From contig CM074860.1 of assembly GCA_037501455.1 (NCBI GenBank), positions 43,534,501 to 43,598,500 of the forward strand: 64,000 nucleotides of DNA, read 5' to 3'. Positions within the stretch are counted from its first letter, which is position 1. Each line of letters opens with the position of its first letter. This DNA is from Lantana camara. Its lineage: Eukaryota > Streptophyta > Magnoliopsida > Lamiales > Verbenaceae. The notes below the pieces were generated by a model that made no database searches, was not told the DNA's origin, and saw only the letters and a list, made by a program, of their open reading frames with translations. The position numbers and the translations under genes are program-made. This document shows, one piece after another, positions 22,657-34,281 of the stretch.

Positions 22657-24139
22657 CTAATTTTGGGCTTTTGTATGTCTTGTCACAGAGTTTGGTGGTG
22701 CCGGTGGGCCCGAGGTTTAGAGTGTTTGGCCCTTCACACTCTCAGACTCTACTTCCACGAGGTGAGGTTTAGGATTTTGTATAGTTATGCGACCTATGGC
22801 CTTTATATGCTGATTTCTACCCTTGCATGTGAGTATACCTTATTATAAATACGTATGTGTTGGATATGATATGTTTATGACCTTGCGTGCGTCCTGCGTG
22901 GGTTGGGAGCCTTCGTGGCTTAAATTCCACAGCGTAGGGATATGTATAAAACCAGTTTTTGAGGCATATGTAAGCTATTTTGGAAAGTTCAGTTATGTTA
23001 TGATTCTGTAGCGAGTTAGCCATGATATATGGTATCTGTTCTATTCTGTATTGTTCTGTTGTGGATCCGAGGAGCTACGGGTAATGGGGTCCCCCGGGAC
23101 GGTTAGGGCCGTCGGGGGTTCAACCATATGCGTATGTTCCATTTGAGATATCATTGCGCGACTCAGGGAGATAGGGAAGGCGTGATATCTTGAGCCTCCG
23201 GCTAAGGACGGGGAGGACTCTTGTGGGTTCGCTACCCCCTTGAGGTCGAGTCTATTTTAGACGGTTTATTGTGGATGGTTTGGGGACGGTATATCTCCTC
23301 CATCATTGGTGTAGAGGATGGATTGATTTTGATTTATGTTCTGAGGAGTAAAGGTTGGAAGCTCGTACTCGCCGAGCATGTGTTCTTTTCTGTTATGGAA
23401 TTATGAATCGGGATAGAGTCCTTTTGGAAATGGTTTCTAAACTTATATCTATATTTATTTGGGTTATTTCGAAATGTTTTGGTATGCAACACCTATCCCC
23501 GGTTCATGAGTCCATCCTTTTATTCTTTGCTATGCTCTCTCTCTATATATATTGTGGGTGTGCGTTAGCCCCCTCACTCGGTCAAGTTGACTGACCCCTC
23601 ATTTACACTTTTAGTTGCAGGTTGTTGGCGTTTGCTAGGCGGAAGTGAGTCCTTTGAGTTGCACTTCGTCGGTCTAGTCTTTCCATTTGCATTTGTCTTT
23701 TCATACACTTTACTTATGCTTTGACTCGTAGACTTGAGATTATACTTTACTATTCGGTAGCCCTGCGTGGCACTCTCATTCGGCCCCTTGTGGCACTTGA
23801 TGATTATTACTTTATGTTGATATTCGGGACTATGGATTTATGCTAGTTGAACCCGTCACTTGTTATGATTGTTGATCTATTATTCGGGATTAGGTATCAA
23901 TGCTAGTTGAACCCGTCACCTGCTTTGCATGTTTTGTTTTAAATGCTTCCGCTATCTATTGTTGTTGGTTTTAATTGCTTCCGCACTCTGAGTTTTGGTC
24001 AAGTTAGATCCGCCTAGCCTAGTGTGTGAGTTGGTCTCCCGTTCGCTCTGATTCAGATTCGGGTATGGACCTTCTATTTCATGTTCCGGGTCTGGGTCAT
24101 AGTGCGGGGGATGTGGCATCCTCCGTTTGGGGTGTTAAG

Positions 24140-24151
24140 TGGTATCGGAGC
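24140..24151 (+). other. Primer-binding site of element D
   Basis: TGGTATCGGAGC, one base off the usual TGGTATCAGAGC, directly after the 5' LTR. Confidence 0.8.
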
Positions 24152-25844
24152 TATAGGTTGCAAAACCGAGCTCTTGAGTCATGTTGAGCCTGTCTAGGTC
24201 GTACGACATAGGAATAACTGCGCATTGCATTTGTTTGACTTGATATTTTGACCCTTCGACATGAATTATTTCGTGATTATATGATTGTGTGCACATTATG
24301 ACTTTGATTATGCAACATCTTATTTTATGTGCTTTATAAATTGCAACTAATTGTTGCATTTACGCGATATACGTGTTACATTTCATTTGCATCCTTAACC
24401 CGCATGCATCAAATTTGGTGTTTGAATTTCAGGGTGCCCTATGAGTCAACACTAAGATTTCCCTCCGTCAACACTACCTATTGGTACTACAACGGAAACA
24501 CACCATAATTCGAAGATGAAAGGATTCTTTACCAAGATCAATGGTCATGAAAAGGTTCAGAGTTAAAGGAATGAGATTTGCTATGTTGACTTACTATCTT
24601 AAAGTCAATTAAAAGATGGAGTTTGATGAATTTTCACCTTGAGGATTCGTTCATTTGAAAGTAGTCACATTATGGATGGAAATGAGTCAATGGAGGAGAA
24701 TCTGATCAAGTAGAACCGTTTTGAAGGAGTTTGATGAGCTTTCGCCTTGATGATTCGTTTATTTGGGAGTAGTCACCTTGTTAATGGAAACGAGTTAATG
24801 TAGAAGAATCCGATCAAATAAGATCCGATCAAGTTCAAGAGATGTGGATAGGTAACCATGTTACTTAAGCAACGAGCTACAAACCATCGGTGAGTGTTGA
24901 AGGTTTTGGTGCCATTTAGAGTTAACGAACGACAAGACAAGATTGGTTGTTAGCTCTTGGGTGTTTCTCCAAGATGAGATGGAAGACATTGTTGAGGTGG
25001 GGATACAACACTTAGATGCCGAAAGGCTTTATTCAAGTTTCAGAATTATATACCATGGATTGCTTTGGGAAGTACTTAGCACCACGATCATCCAACCAAA
25101 CTCTGAGGTAAATATCTAATTGACAAACGAATCATGGACAACTCCTTGAAGATGAGCAGACAAAGATTTAACACATAAATGAGAATTCTTGGGAGAAACT
25201 GAGGATGATTCTAGTTGAGCAAGGATTACGGTCTAGTAAAGGGTTTGGTGATAAACGAGCTTTGCTGAGTTACCACTTTATGAAAAGACTCAAGAGAAAG
25301 AAGTTCAGATGACGAGGATTGCATCATTACCGGCTTAATCAACTCCTACTGCTTCATCTCGACTTTCTTGTAAAGATTGTTACACTTCGGTTAACGGTAC
25401 GCCAAGCATTCATGGCATTTGCATACATGCATCGTATAAATACTCTTACCTTGTTTTGCTTGATGTGGTTGATGACTTCGTCTATTTTAATTGTGATAAC
25501 TTGGATACCTGATCTAGTATTTGTAACTTAAAATTTCTACTTGTTATGAACTGTGCTGGAATGAATGAGTTATGTACTTATGTGAACTATGCATGCCTAT
25601 GTGATTTAAAAACTCTCTTGATTGCTCACTAACTTCTCATATAACATACATACATACTGTAACCTTGTTTTATAGGGATTCCATCGCGATATCCCCCTTG
25701 AGTTGAGGTATGAGCGTTGAATCTATACTCAAGGGACACCGATATCAGTTGTATAAGGTACACCAAACATGCATCACATACTTTTCGTCAAGTGTTACTC
25801 TGATGTGTGTATGTATGAATAACTGATCAGTGGATTTATGTACA

Positions 25845-26221
25845 AGAGAGACCTTAGGTTCCCTCTTTTTACATGTTGGAGAGATGTAGGATTCTCTCTA
25901 TTTATATGGTAGAAAGATGTTGGAATCTTTCTAAGTTTTGTGCGCGAGAGATGTTGGATTCTCTTGTATTTAGATATTCAGGGATGCTGGATTCTCTTGA
26001 ATCTAGGGGTTTGAGAAATGCTGGATTTTCTCAAACTAGAATGTTGGGAGATGTTGGAATCTACCCGACTTAGGTTGAGAGACGGGGTTCTCTCAATTAT
26101 GTGCTTGAGAGACGGGGTTCACTCTTTTATATGTGCTCGAGAGACGGGGTTCTCTCTCTTGTGGGTACTGAGAGACGGGGCTCTCTCATTTACGTGTTGA
26201 GAGATGGGATTCTCTCTTGTT
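25845..26221 (+). repeat. Array of short hairpin-forming repeats near the 3' end of the D interior
   Basis: About eleven units of roughly 30-40 bases. Each has an arm, a loop such as GATGTTGGA or ACGGGGT, and the complementary arm. Arms change together: GAGAG pairs with CTCTC, AGAAAGAT with ATCTTTCT, and TGAGAAA with TTTCTCA. Lies upstream of the polypurine tract. Confidence 0.75.
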
Positions 26222-26529
26222 TGTTGTGGTTGCGTTACGCATTGATTTGACTACGGGTAGCAAGTGGGGCATCTGAGACGACATCGAGATTGGGTGCAGT
26301 TGCAGCTATCCGATCATGGGAATGACTGACCGAGTTCGAAACAACTAATGGATCAAGTACTCGCACGGACCTCGATGATAACAAAACATCCTAAAGGAGG
26401 TTCGGTGTAGATGACAAGAGTAAGCCTCACCATTAGAGTTATGATCTTATGCGAGTTCGGGAGAAGGGTTGGAGCACTACAACTCGAGCATCTACTTTTA
26501 GCAGTGGAACCTGGGGACCAGGTTCTCTT

Positions 26530-26542
26530 AAGGGGGGAAGGT
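26530..26542 (+). promoter_or_regulatory. Polypurine tract of element D
   Basis: AAGGGGGGAAGGT directly before the 3' LTR start TGTGACGCC. Confidence 0.85.
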
Positions 26543-29500
26543 TGTGACGCCCCGTGTTCTCGAAGGGCGTCCTGGCGACATTAACAAGTAAGTCTCTACA
26601 CTTGTGTATGTTTAATTTAAGAGTTCTTGAATTATGTGATTTAATGTAAATTCAATTTAATATGTGTTCATTCGAATTATTCTAAGATTAATTGCCAACT
26701 TGATTAATTACACGCATATTTAACCCTAACTGTCTAATTTGATTTAATTCAAATTCATGCCATGAAATAATTGTCAAGTTGATTTTAAATCCATCATGCT
26801 ACTTAACTTGTTTAATTTCGGTTTACTTGAATTCCTTGAGATTAATTGTCAATTATGTGTTTACGAAGTGTCGTTACATTGTACGAAAGGTTTCCAAAAT
26901 TAAATTGAATTAACTCAAATTGGTAAATCTCTATTTCATTTTAATTTATAAATTTATGCGGAGCTTGAATGTTTAGTCGTAACTTTACCGATTTTATTTA
27001 CGATTATTTGTACGCGATATTTCTCCTTGCTACGCGATAAGAATACCCGGTTGTATATAACTTGTGCACAAGACACATTTCTCCCAATCCCTTTTCTCTC
27101 TCTCTCTCCTCTCCCACTCTCTCTCCCGTGGGTACTATACGCGACTTAGGTTATGAGCCCATAACTCGGTCGTTTCTCGACGGAATTCAACAAACGAATA
27201 GTCCAGTTCGATTATCTCGGCATGAGGTACGCAAGAGTACCAATTTCATGGCCTAACAACGAACGGTGGCGGAGTGATGGCTGGATTTCTGTAGCAGCGG
27301 CGGAGGTGCCAAACCGCCGCCACTTCGCCGGCCTTTCACGGTGGTTTCCGGCCACCTCCTCGATGCACGTGCCGGAGGCCCAGAAAGTAGACATCCCGCT
27401 GCATCGATTGACGTCGGAGGCGCGGCCATTCGGGCTGTGACGGCGCCGCACGCGCCGCCTGAAGCTTGCGGCGGCGGCGCCGGTTCCTGTAGCGGCGCGA
27501 TTCTGCCGCTTTCGGCGGTGGTTTTCGACGGGGCTTGATGGTTTCCAAGGTTTTTCGACCCCCTGAGTTCATTTCCGGCATCAGTTTCACCAGATCTTGA
27601 CCGTAGGTGGTGGTTCCGGCCACGTGGGCGGCGACAGAAACTTCGGCGGCCAACGGGGGCCTTTTCCGGCCATCTTTTGGCCTCGGGCTCTTCACGAAAG
27701 TTGTTCGGAACGACGAGAACTAGTGGCCTGTGATCAGGCGACTTCAGATTCTGTGGTTTGGCGGTGGATCGCGGTGGCAAAGTGGCGGTGCAACGGCGGC
27801 GCTAGCTCCGAGGATTTTTCCGGCGAGCTACCTTATGGCTTTCAAAAAGCTCGTCATGGGTGAGACAATGGCTTTTACCGATCGCATTTTGGTTCACCGG
27901 TTTGGAAGTAATTTGAGTTTGAAGATTTAGGGTTTTCGTGTTCGTAGATCTGAAATTGGAGGAGATTGACTTGGAATTCCCAGAAATTGATCGAGGATTC
28001 GGAACGGGCACGAAGACTTCATTCAGGATTGATTTTTTTGGCATTTTTCCGGCGACGGTCCGGCCAAATTCCGGCAGCCACAGTGGTGGCGTTCCGGCGG
28101 CGCCTGGTCAGAATTTTCGTCTCGTAGTGGTGAGTTCAACGCCACTTTTCGTTCGTTAATCGGACACTCGATCTATTTATTATGAATTATTTTATGTAAT
28201 TGTGATTATTTGAATTAATTGTTTTAAGTGCAAATAAATTGTTTATTGTTGGTTTGTTGATCGAGATGTATTCCAATCATATTCAAAAATATGTATTGAA
28301 TGAATTGTGATATGCATGAATGTTTCGAATTACAATTTGAATCCCGATGTGATGAATTTATGCTATGTGTTTAGATATGAAGGGGTGTTAGTTTAATATT
28401 TAGAAACTAATCTTTTATGTGACTAAATGAACTTGAATGATATTTTAGAAGAACGAACATGTTGTGATTTCTCTATATGGATTTGAGACGTTCTCAATGT
28501 TATGTTTGTTTTAAATTGTGTTTCAAATATAAAATTGAGATACATGAGAGATGCTTGAACAACTTGAGACTTGATCCATGATAGGAGTTAGAACTGTAAT
28601 ATCTTGACTTACTCTTACTACTCGGAAATGGTATATTATGAATTATGATAAATTGATAATTGTCATGCTTGTAAGTAATTAATTCCTAGTTGAATAATTG
28701 TATAAACACTTTAAACGAACAATTATGCTTAGTAATCAACTAAGGGGATGTATGTGTAATAATTCTAAACTTTTATAAATAACTTAGGGGATGTAAGTGT
28801 AATATTTATGAAACTATGAATGTGACTTGAGCTTGTGTACCAAACTTGTTGTGAAGTCGTGAAGTATGATCTTAAGTGAATTAAATGCACTCTTTATTTA
28901 TATCAAGCATGCCATCTACGTACACCAACTCTATGTTTATATGATCAAGTTGCTCTTACTTATGCACTTTATAACTCGTCATGAACTTGATGCTTAATTC
29001 TAATATTATAATTGAACCCTGTGACATTGGATGATTTAATATGCATTTTGTGAATACATTGAATTCCTAAATTGATCTTGCATCTTTGGATATGGAATTA
29101 CGTGTCGGTTGCTTGTAAATATGACCTTGTTGGGCATTGATATGCCTTGAATGACCTCGACACCTTATCCAAGCACAACATGAACACTTACGCATAACCA
29201 CGATCATGTTGAGCAACGCCGTGCGTCTTGTTTGGTTCATATAGAGTCTAAGTCTGGGCTTCTGTATGTCTTGTCACAGAGTTTGGTGGTGCCGGTGGGC
29301 CCGAGGTTTAGAGTGTTTGGCCCTTCACACTCTCAGACTCTACTTTCACGAGGTGAGGTTTAGGATTTTGTATAGTTATGCGACCTATGGCCTTTATATG
29401 CTGATTTCTACCCTTGCATGCGAGTATACCTTATTATAAATACGTATGTGTTGGATATGATATGTTTATGACCTTGCGTGCGTCCTGCGTGGGTTGGGAG

Positions 29501-30729
29501 CCTTCGTGGCTTAAATTCCACAGCGTAGGGATATGTATAAAAACCAGTTTTTGAGGCATATGTAAGCTATTTTGGAAAGCTCAGTTATGTTATGATTCTG
29601 TAGTGAGTTAGCCATGATATATGGTATCGGTTCTATTCCGTACTGCTCTGTTGTGGATCCGAGGAGCTACGGGTAATGGGGTCCCCCGGGACGGTTAGGG
29701 CCGTCGGGGTTTCAACCATGTGTGTATGTTCCATTTGAGATATCATTGCGACTCAGGGACATAGGGAAGGCGTGATATCTTGAGCCTCCGGCTAAGGCCG
29801 GGGAGGACTCTTGTGGGTTCGCTACCCCCTTGAGGTCGAGTCTATTTTAGACGGTTTATTCTGGATGGCTTGGGGACGGTACATCTCCTCCATCATTGGT
29901 GTAGAGGATGGATTGATTTTGATTTATGTTCTGAGGAGTAAAGGTTGGAAGCTCGTACTCGCCGAGCATGTGTTCTTTTCTGTTATGGAATTATGAATCG
30001 GGATAGAGTCCTTTTGGAAATGGTTTCTATACTTATATCTATATTTATTTGGGTTATTTCGAAATGTTTTGGTATGCAACACCTAGCCCCGATTCATGAT
30101 TCCATCCTTTTATTCTGTGTTATGCTCTTTCTATATATATATTGTGGGTGTGCGTTAGCCCCCTCACTTCGTCAAGTTGACTGACCCCTCATTTACACTT
30201 TTAGTTGCAGGTTGTTGGCGTTTGCTAGGCGGAAGTGAGTCCTTTGAGTTGCACTTCGTCGGTCTAGTCTTTCCATTTGCATTTGTCTTTTCATACACTT
30301 TACTTATGCTTTGACTCGTAGACTTGAGATTATACTTTACTATTCGGTAGCCCTGCGTGGCACTCTCATTCGGCCCCTTGTGGCACTTGATGATTATTAC
30401 TTTATGTTGATATTCGGGACTAGGGATTTATGATAGTTGAACCCGTCACTTGTTATGATTGTTGATCTATTATTCGGGATTAGGTATCTATGCTAGTTGA
30501 ACCCCTCACCCACTTTGCATGTTTTGTTTTAAATGCTTCCGCTATCTATTGTTGTTGGTTTTAATTGCTTCCGCACTCTGAGTTTTGGTCAAGTTAGATC
30601 CGCCTAGCCTAGTGTGTGAGTTGGTCTCCCGTTCGCTCTGATTCGGATTCGGGCATGGACCTTCTATTTCATGTTCCGGGTCTGGGTCATAGTGCGGGGG
30701 ATGTGGCATCCTCCGTTTGGGGTGTTACA
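26543..30729 (+). repeat. 3' LTR of element D (4187 bp)
   Basis: It runs from TGTGACGCCCC to ...GGTGTTACA and is followed by the duplication gtgaa. It is the uninterrupted counterpart of the 5' LTR and shows the empty site of LTR E near 29247. It contains the GC-rich tract (about 27270-28140) and the CT-microsatellite at about 27088-27125. The 175-codon minus-strand frame in the GC-rich tract is judged non-coding. Confidence 0.88.
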
Positions 30730-33602
30730 GTGAAAATTTATGTGAATTAGTTGCCAAACATGTCCTATGTGATTAATTGTCCTTAATTGATAATTTTCCA
30801 TAACATGAGAATTTTTACATGATTTATTTCCAATTGAGACAATAATTAATTGCCAAATGTGACTTATTTGATTATACAACCTTACTTGATCCATTTCTAT
30901 AATTCGAGGACTAGAATGGATGAAATTCTTTGGGATTTAATTGATTACATTTCATGATTGGAACTTCAATTGCATGACTTATAAAACTTGGGGACTTAGA
31001 TGCAGAAAGGTACATTTTCATCTTATTCTTGGGAGACTCATGTAAATATCTTATCCCACTTCTCTTATACATTTCATTCCTTCATATTTTATACAAGAGA
31101 CACCCCCACCCCCACCCCCCCTTTCACGATCCAAACACCATAGAGAGGGAATGAAGATTTCTCATATTCAAGCTTGATTCAAGGAGGAAGAATTGCATAC
31201 TTTGAAGAATCACAATCACAACTTCATCTCTTTCATTCTCTCTTTCATTCAAGGTATAGATGAGATTATGATTAATTCTTGAATTTCATAAGAGGAGCTA
31301 GCGTTATGGTTTTGCCTTGATAACTTGGATTTGAGCTAGTAGAAGCATGATTATGAATTTTAACCTTCAATTCCATGCTTAATTCTTGAGTTATTGGAAG
31401 TTGAATATCAAGAAATATACGGGGTTTTGAATGATGAATTCTTGATGATTGATGCATGTGTTATGGTTTATATCATGCCTAATTGATATGTATGATCTCA
31501 TACATATTATATGTTAGTTTTAGGTTGTTTTCTTGCATTGATTTGGTGTTTATATGGCTTGGGAGCCATTTCCCGCGACTCCCCTGTTTGTTCCCCTGTT
31601 TTTTCGGACAGAACACTCCCAACGCCCGTTTGGCTTTCCAGTTCATGCACCAAACGCCCGTTTGGCATTGTTATAGGAGGTTTTCACACGCCCGTTTCTG
31701 CTTTCAGACCTTTTTTCAAATGGGCGCTTATCCCTCATCCCAACTCCAAATGACCTGATTTTTAAAGCCACGAAAACGTCTTGAAGTCCAGAACAACCTA
31801 AAATTAGAATCATCTCAATATCCTTTGTCAATTGTGAGATATAATCAATTCTTTTAGGTGTCGCCACTTTCCCGACAAACTGCACTCACCTAACTTGAAG
31901 CTTATGCCATTTTCTCCTCGTTTTGAACTAGAATACGTGCCATATATCCTTGGAAAGGTCTATGTGTCTATTTCCATATCCAACAAACAAAACCTAATTC
32001 CAACTTCTATAACGTAAGATATTCCAGTTTTACTACAGCATATACAACTCCGAAAATTGTCGACTTTTGCCAAACTTCACCTAAACCTCTCTTATTGCAT
32101 TCCTTTCACTTCCTTGGCTCCCATATGTGACTTATACGAGTTATATACTTGGTTTATTGTTACTTATGCTCCTACTTGACACTTCTTGGTACGTGAATTC
32201 TCAAACGTGATTGTGTGACTCCTTGAGATTAAACTCATCTCTTAAGTGTTAATTGGTTCTCATACATGTTTAAGTGTTACTTGATTATCAATTTATTTGG
32301 TTATTAAAGTGTTGGGATAGTTTATTTATATACATGAGCATTGTCGTGCATCATACTTGGTCTCATTATTGAGTCTTGTCTCACGAGTTCACGTTGTTTC
32401 CTTTCTTGTCCAGTTCTTCTCTAGGGCGGAGATCATTGATCGAATACACACATTCTTGTATCCTTATCTTATTCCGTCGCTCGTCAGGTGAGGTTTAATT
32501 TTAGATATATAGAACCCTTATAACCCTATGTGTTGTTTTCGACCAAAAGTATCTATATATGTATAGTTTTCAAATCTTATGATTTTCAAATGATTTCATG
32601 AAATGTATTGAACAGATTGATTAATTTACTATTTTGGCGAGTAACGCATGATCACTTTGGGCCCGAGGGTATTGTATTGAGCCAACCGAGAAAGCAAAGG
32701 CTGACGGGTAACACTTGCACTATCCTCATAACCTTGGGATGACCCCTGAACCCACTAGGAGATTAGTGGGGGAAGGACTTCCGGGCATAGGGACTCATGA
32801 ACCCTATGCTCAATGAGATTGGGTGGTGGGGCCTTGCAATCCCACCATCACCGGAGTGAGAAGGAGTCACTGAAACTGCTACTTATGCACTGTATATTGA
32901 TTGTTTGATCACCTAATCACTTAATAACTGAATGATTGTACACTGTCGGGGTAAGGTTGGAGAATTGCCCTCACTCGCCGGGCCACTGATTGATTGATTG
33001 AAATTGATTATAGTGTCTAATCTGATAGTTGTAATCTCGGGCGAGTTCTAAATATTCTATTCTTGAACTTATATTGTTTTCTTTTATAAAACCTTACCCG
33101 TGATTATAGCTTGCATGGCAATTACGCTTATATTTATTTAAACCCCTCACTCAGTCATCAGTAGACTGACACCCTCACTTTTCAAGTACTCACGGTCGTG
33201 TGCTAGGTGGGAGTCCAAGTTGTGTCTTTTATTCTGCTGAGTCTAGCATCGTATTTTCATGTTCTTTGTATTTCCGGCTTTATTATGTTAGGGTTCCTGT
33301 TAGTTTTGGAGACTTGTGCATGTATAATATGTGGCAGATGATAATGTATTGATATATGAGCTAGAATTGGATGAGCTTTTGGATATTTGGTATATGATAT
33401 TGAAATGTTAGTGTTTATACTTCTGCTTTCGAATTTTCTTGTATTGGATTTACTTGAATTGGGGTCTAGTCCCGCCTAGCTAGATGGTTTCTTGCATTGT
33501 CACCCGTTCGCTGTAGTCTTGGTTCATGTACGGATCATCCATTTCCTATGTGGACTGAGCTATAGTGCGGGGGTGTGGCATCTCGGCGTTCCGGGTGCTA
33601 CA
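30730..33602 (+). repeat. Remainder of G1 LTR after the D insertion
   Basis: It begins with the TSD gtgaa and ends ...GGGTGCTACA. A C-rich microsatellite (CACCCCCACCCCC) is near 31105. The palindromic words AACGCCCGTTTGG type are at 31619-31700. Its second half (ATCCAACAAACAAAAC and the CACTCGCCGGGCCAC phrase) aligns with G2. No coding sign. Confidence 0.8.
31619..31700. repeat. AAACGCCCGTTT palindromic words in G1 LTR
   Basis: Three words near 31620, 31651 and 31687. The clearest is CAAACGCCCGTTTGGC with arms CAAACG/CGTTTG. Confidence 0.8.
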
Positions 33603-34281
33603 TCTTAAGTGGTATCAGAGCCCGGTTGTAAAACCGCGGTTCTAGCATCGTGTCGTGTCAAGTCTAGGTCGAACGGCATAGGATTAATTGAGAATTTGCG
33701 AGTCTTGCATCTTATTTGGAACCACTTGAACTTATTTGGAATTACATAAACTTACCTGAACGTCTTTGAACTACTTGATGACTTGTGCATGACATTGATT
33801 TATGTTACTACTTGATGATTAAATGACCTTCTATGGCTTGGAATTTATATGTTTAATGTGTTTTACTTTAACTTAGTTGAATTAATTGCCGCATTTTGCA
33901 TAAATATGTGTTTAAATGTTAATTATGTGTCATATGCACTCACTAACCCCATGCATTTATAATTGGGACAAGTTGTGATTATAGGCTATAAAGATTATGT
34001 CAACCCACGACCAATTTCTGTGACAACCTCTATTTATTGCAAGCTCCTTCCATTTGCTTTGAAGTTGTAAGGAATGCACCGGGGAACTTCATACAAGAAT
34101 TCAAGAGTCATGGATTGCTCTAATTGGGTTATACTTCAAGTGATAAGATCGGGAATAGAAGGACCAAAGGTGGGAGTACCTTACAAGTTCTAATGAAGTT
34201 GGTAGATATTTAACGGGATAGTGGTAGGGTGTGAGGTCTACAATTTGCAAGATCAATACTCACACGCCTATATTGCAAAAG
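33603..34281 (+). other. Short interior of G1 with PBS
   Basis: TGGTATCAGAGC at 33610-33621 follows the LTR. The remaining 660 bases have no gag-like frame and no polypurine tract before LTR G2 starts at 34282, so the interior is either cut by G2 or internally deleted. Confidence 0.65.

Larger units (their letters stand above)
16943..24137 (+). repeat. 5' LTR of element D, carrying nested solo LTR E
   Basis: It starts TGTGACGCCCCGTGTTCTCG and ends ...GGTGTTA just before the PBS, two or so bases short of the ...GGTGTTACA end of its partner. The insertion at 19647-22656 accounts for its extra length. It has a TATA-like GTATATAG near 17449, a CT-microsatellite around 17480-17522 and a GC-rich tract at about 17640-18540. 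Small frames in it are shadows. Confidence 0.85.
24138..26542 (+). other. Non-coding interior of element D
   Basis: 2.4 kb from LTR end to polypurine tract. No frame has a gag, protease, RT or integrase motif, and the longest frames are under about 75 codons. The first half is unstructured A/G-rich DNA, and the last 700 bases hold the hairpin array. Confidence 0.8.
16943..30729 (+). mobile_element. Element D: LARD-like non-autonomous LTR retrotransposon
   Basis: Two LTRs beginning TGTGACGCCCCG flank a 2.4-kb interior with a PBS at 24140 and a polypurine tract at 26530. The flanking duplication gtgaa at 16938-16942 and 30730-30734 is perfect, proving a single insertion event. Removing the nested LTR E, each LTR is about 4.18 kb. 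The interior holds no gag or pol. Very long LTRs around a non-coding core define LARD-type elements, which need enzymes from a related autonomous element. A chromodomain integrase remnant at 61417-62007 shows that such relatives exist. The two LTRs are nearly identical by eye. Confidence 0.88.
16854..34281 (+). mobile_element. Chromovirus-type LTR element G1 (LTR plus short interior), split by element D
   Basis: The LTR head lies at 16854-16942 (TATAACGCCCC, probably a decayed TGTAACGCCCC). After the insertion of D it resumes at 30730 and ends ...GGGTGCTACA at 33602, followed by a PBS. The joined LTR is close to 3.0 kb. Its interior (33603-34281) has no coding sign and stops where LTR G2 begins. 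It was inserted into the LTR of B1. The head and flanks match G2 well, but its palindromic words differ. Confidence 0.75.

Noticed and set aside
27253..27780. 175-codon minus-strand frame in the D LTR as a gene
   Set aside because: It lies in a GC-rich tract where stops are rare, is shortened in the other LTR copy, and shows no domain.
33610..33621. tRNA gene fragments at the TGGTATCAGAGC sites
   Set aside because: Only the 12-base PBS complement is present at the LTR edge; no cloverleaf follows.
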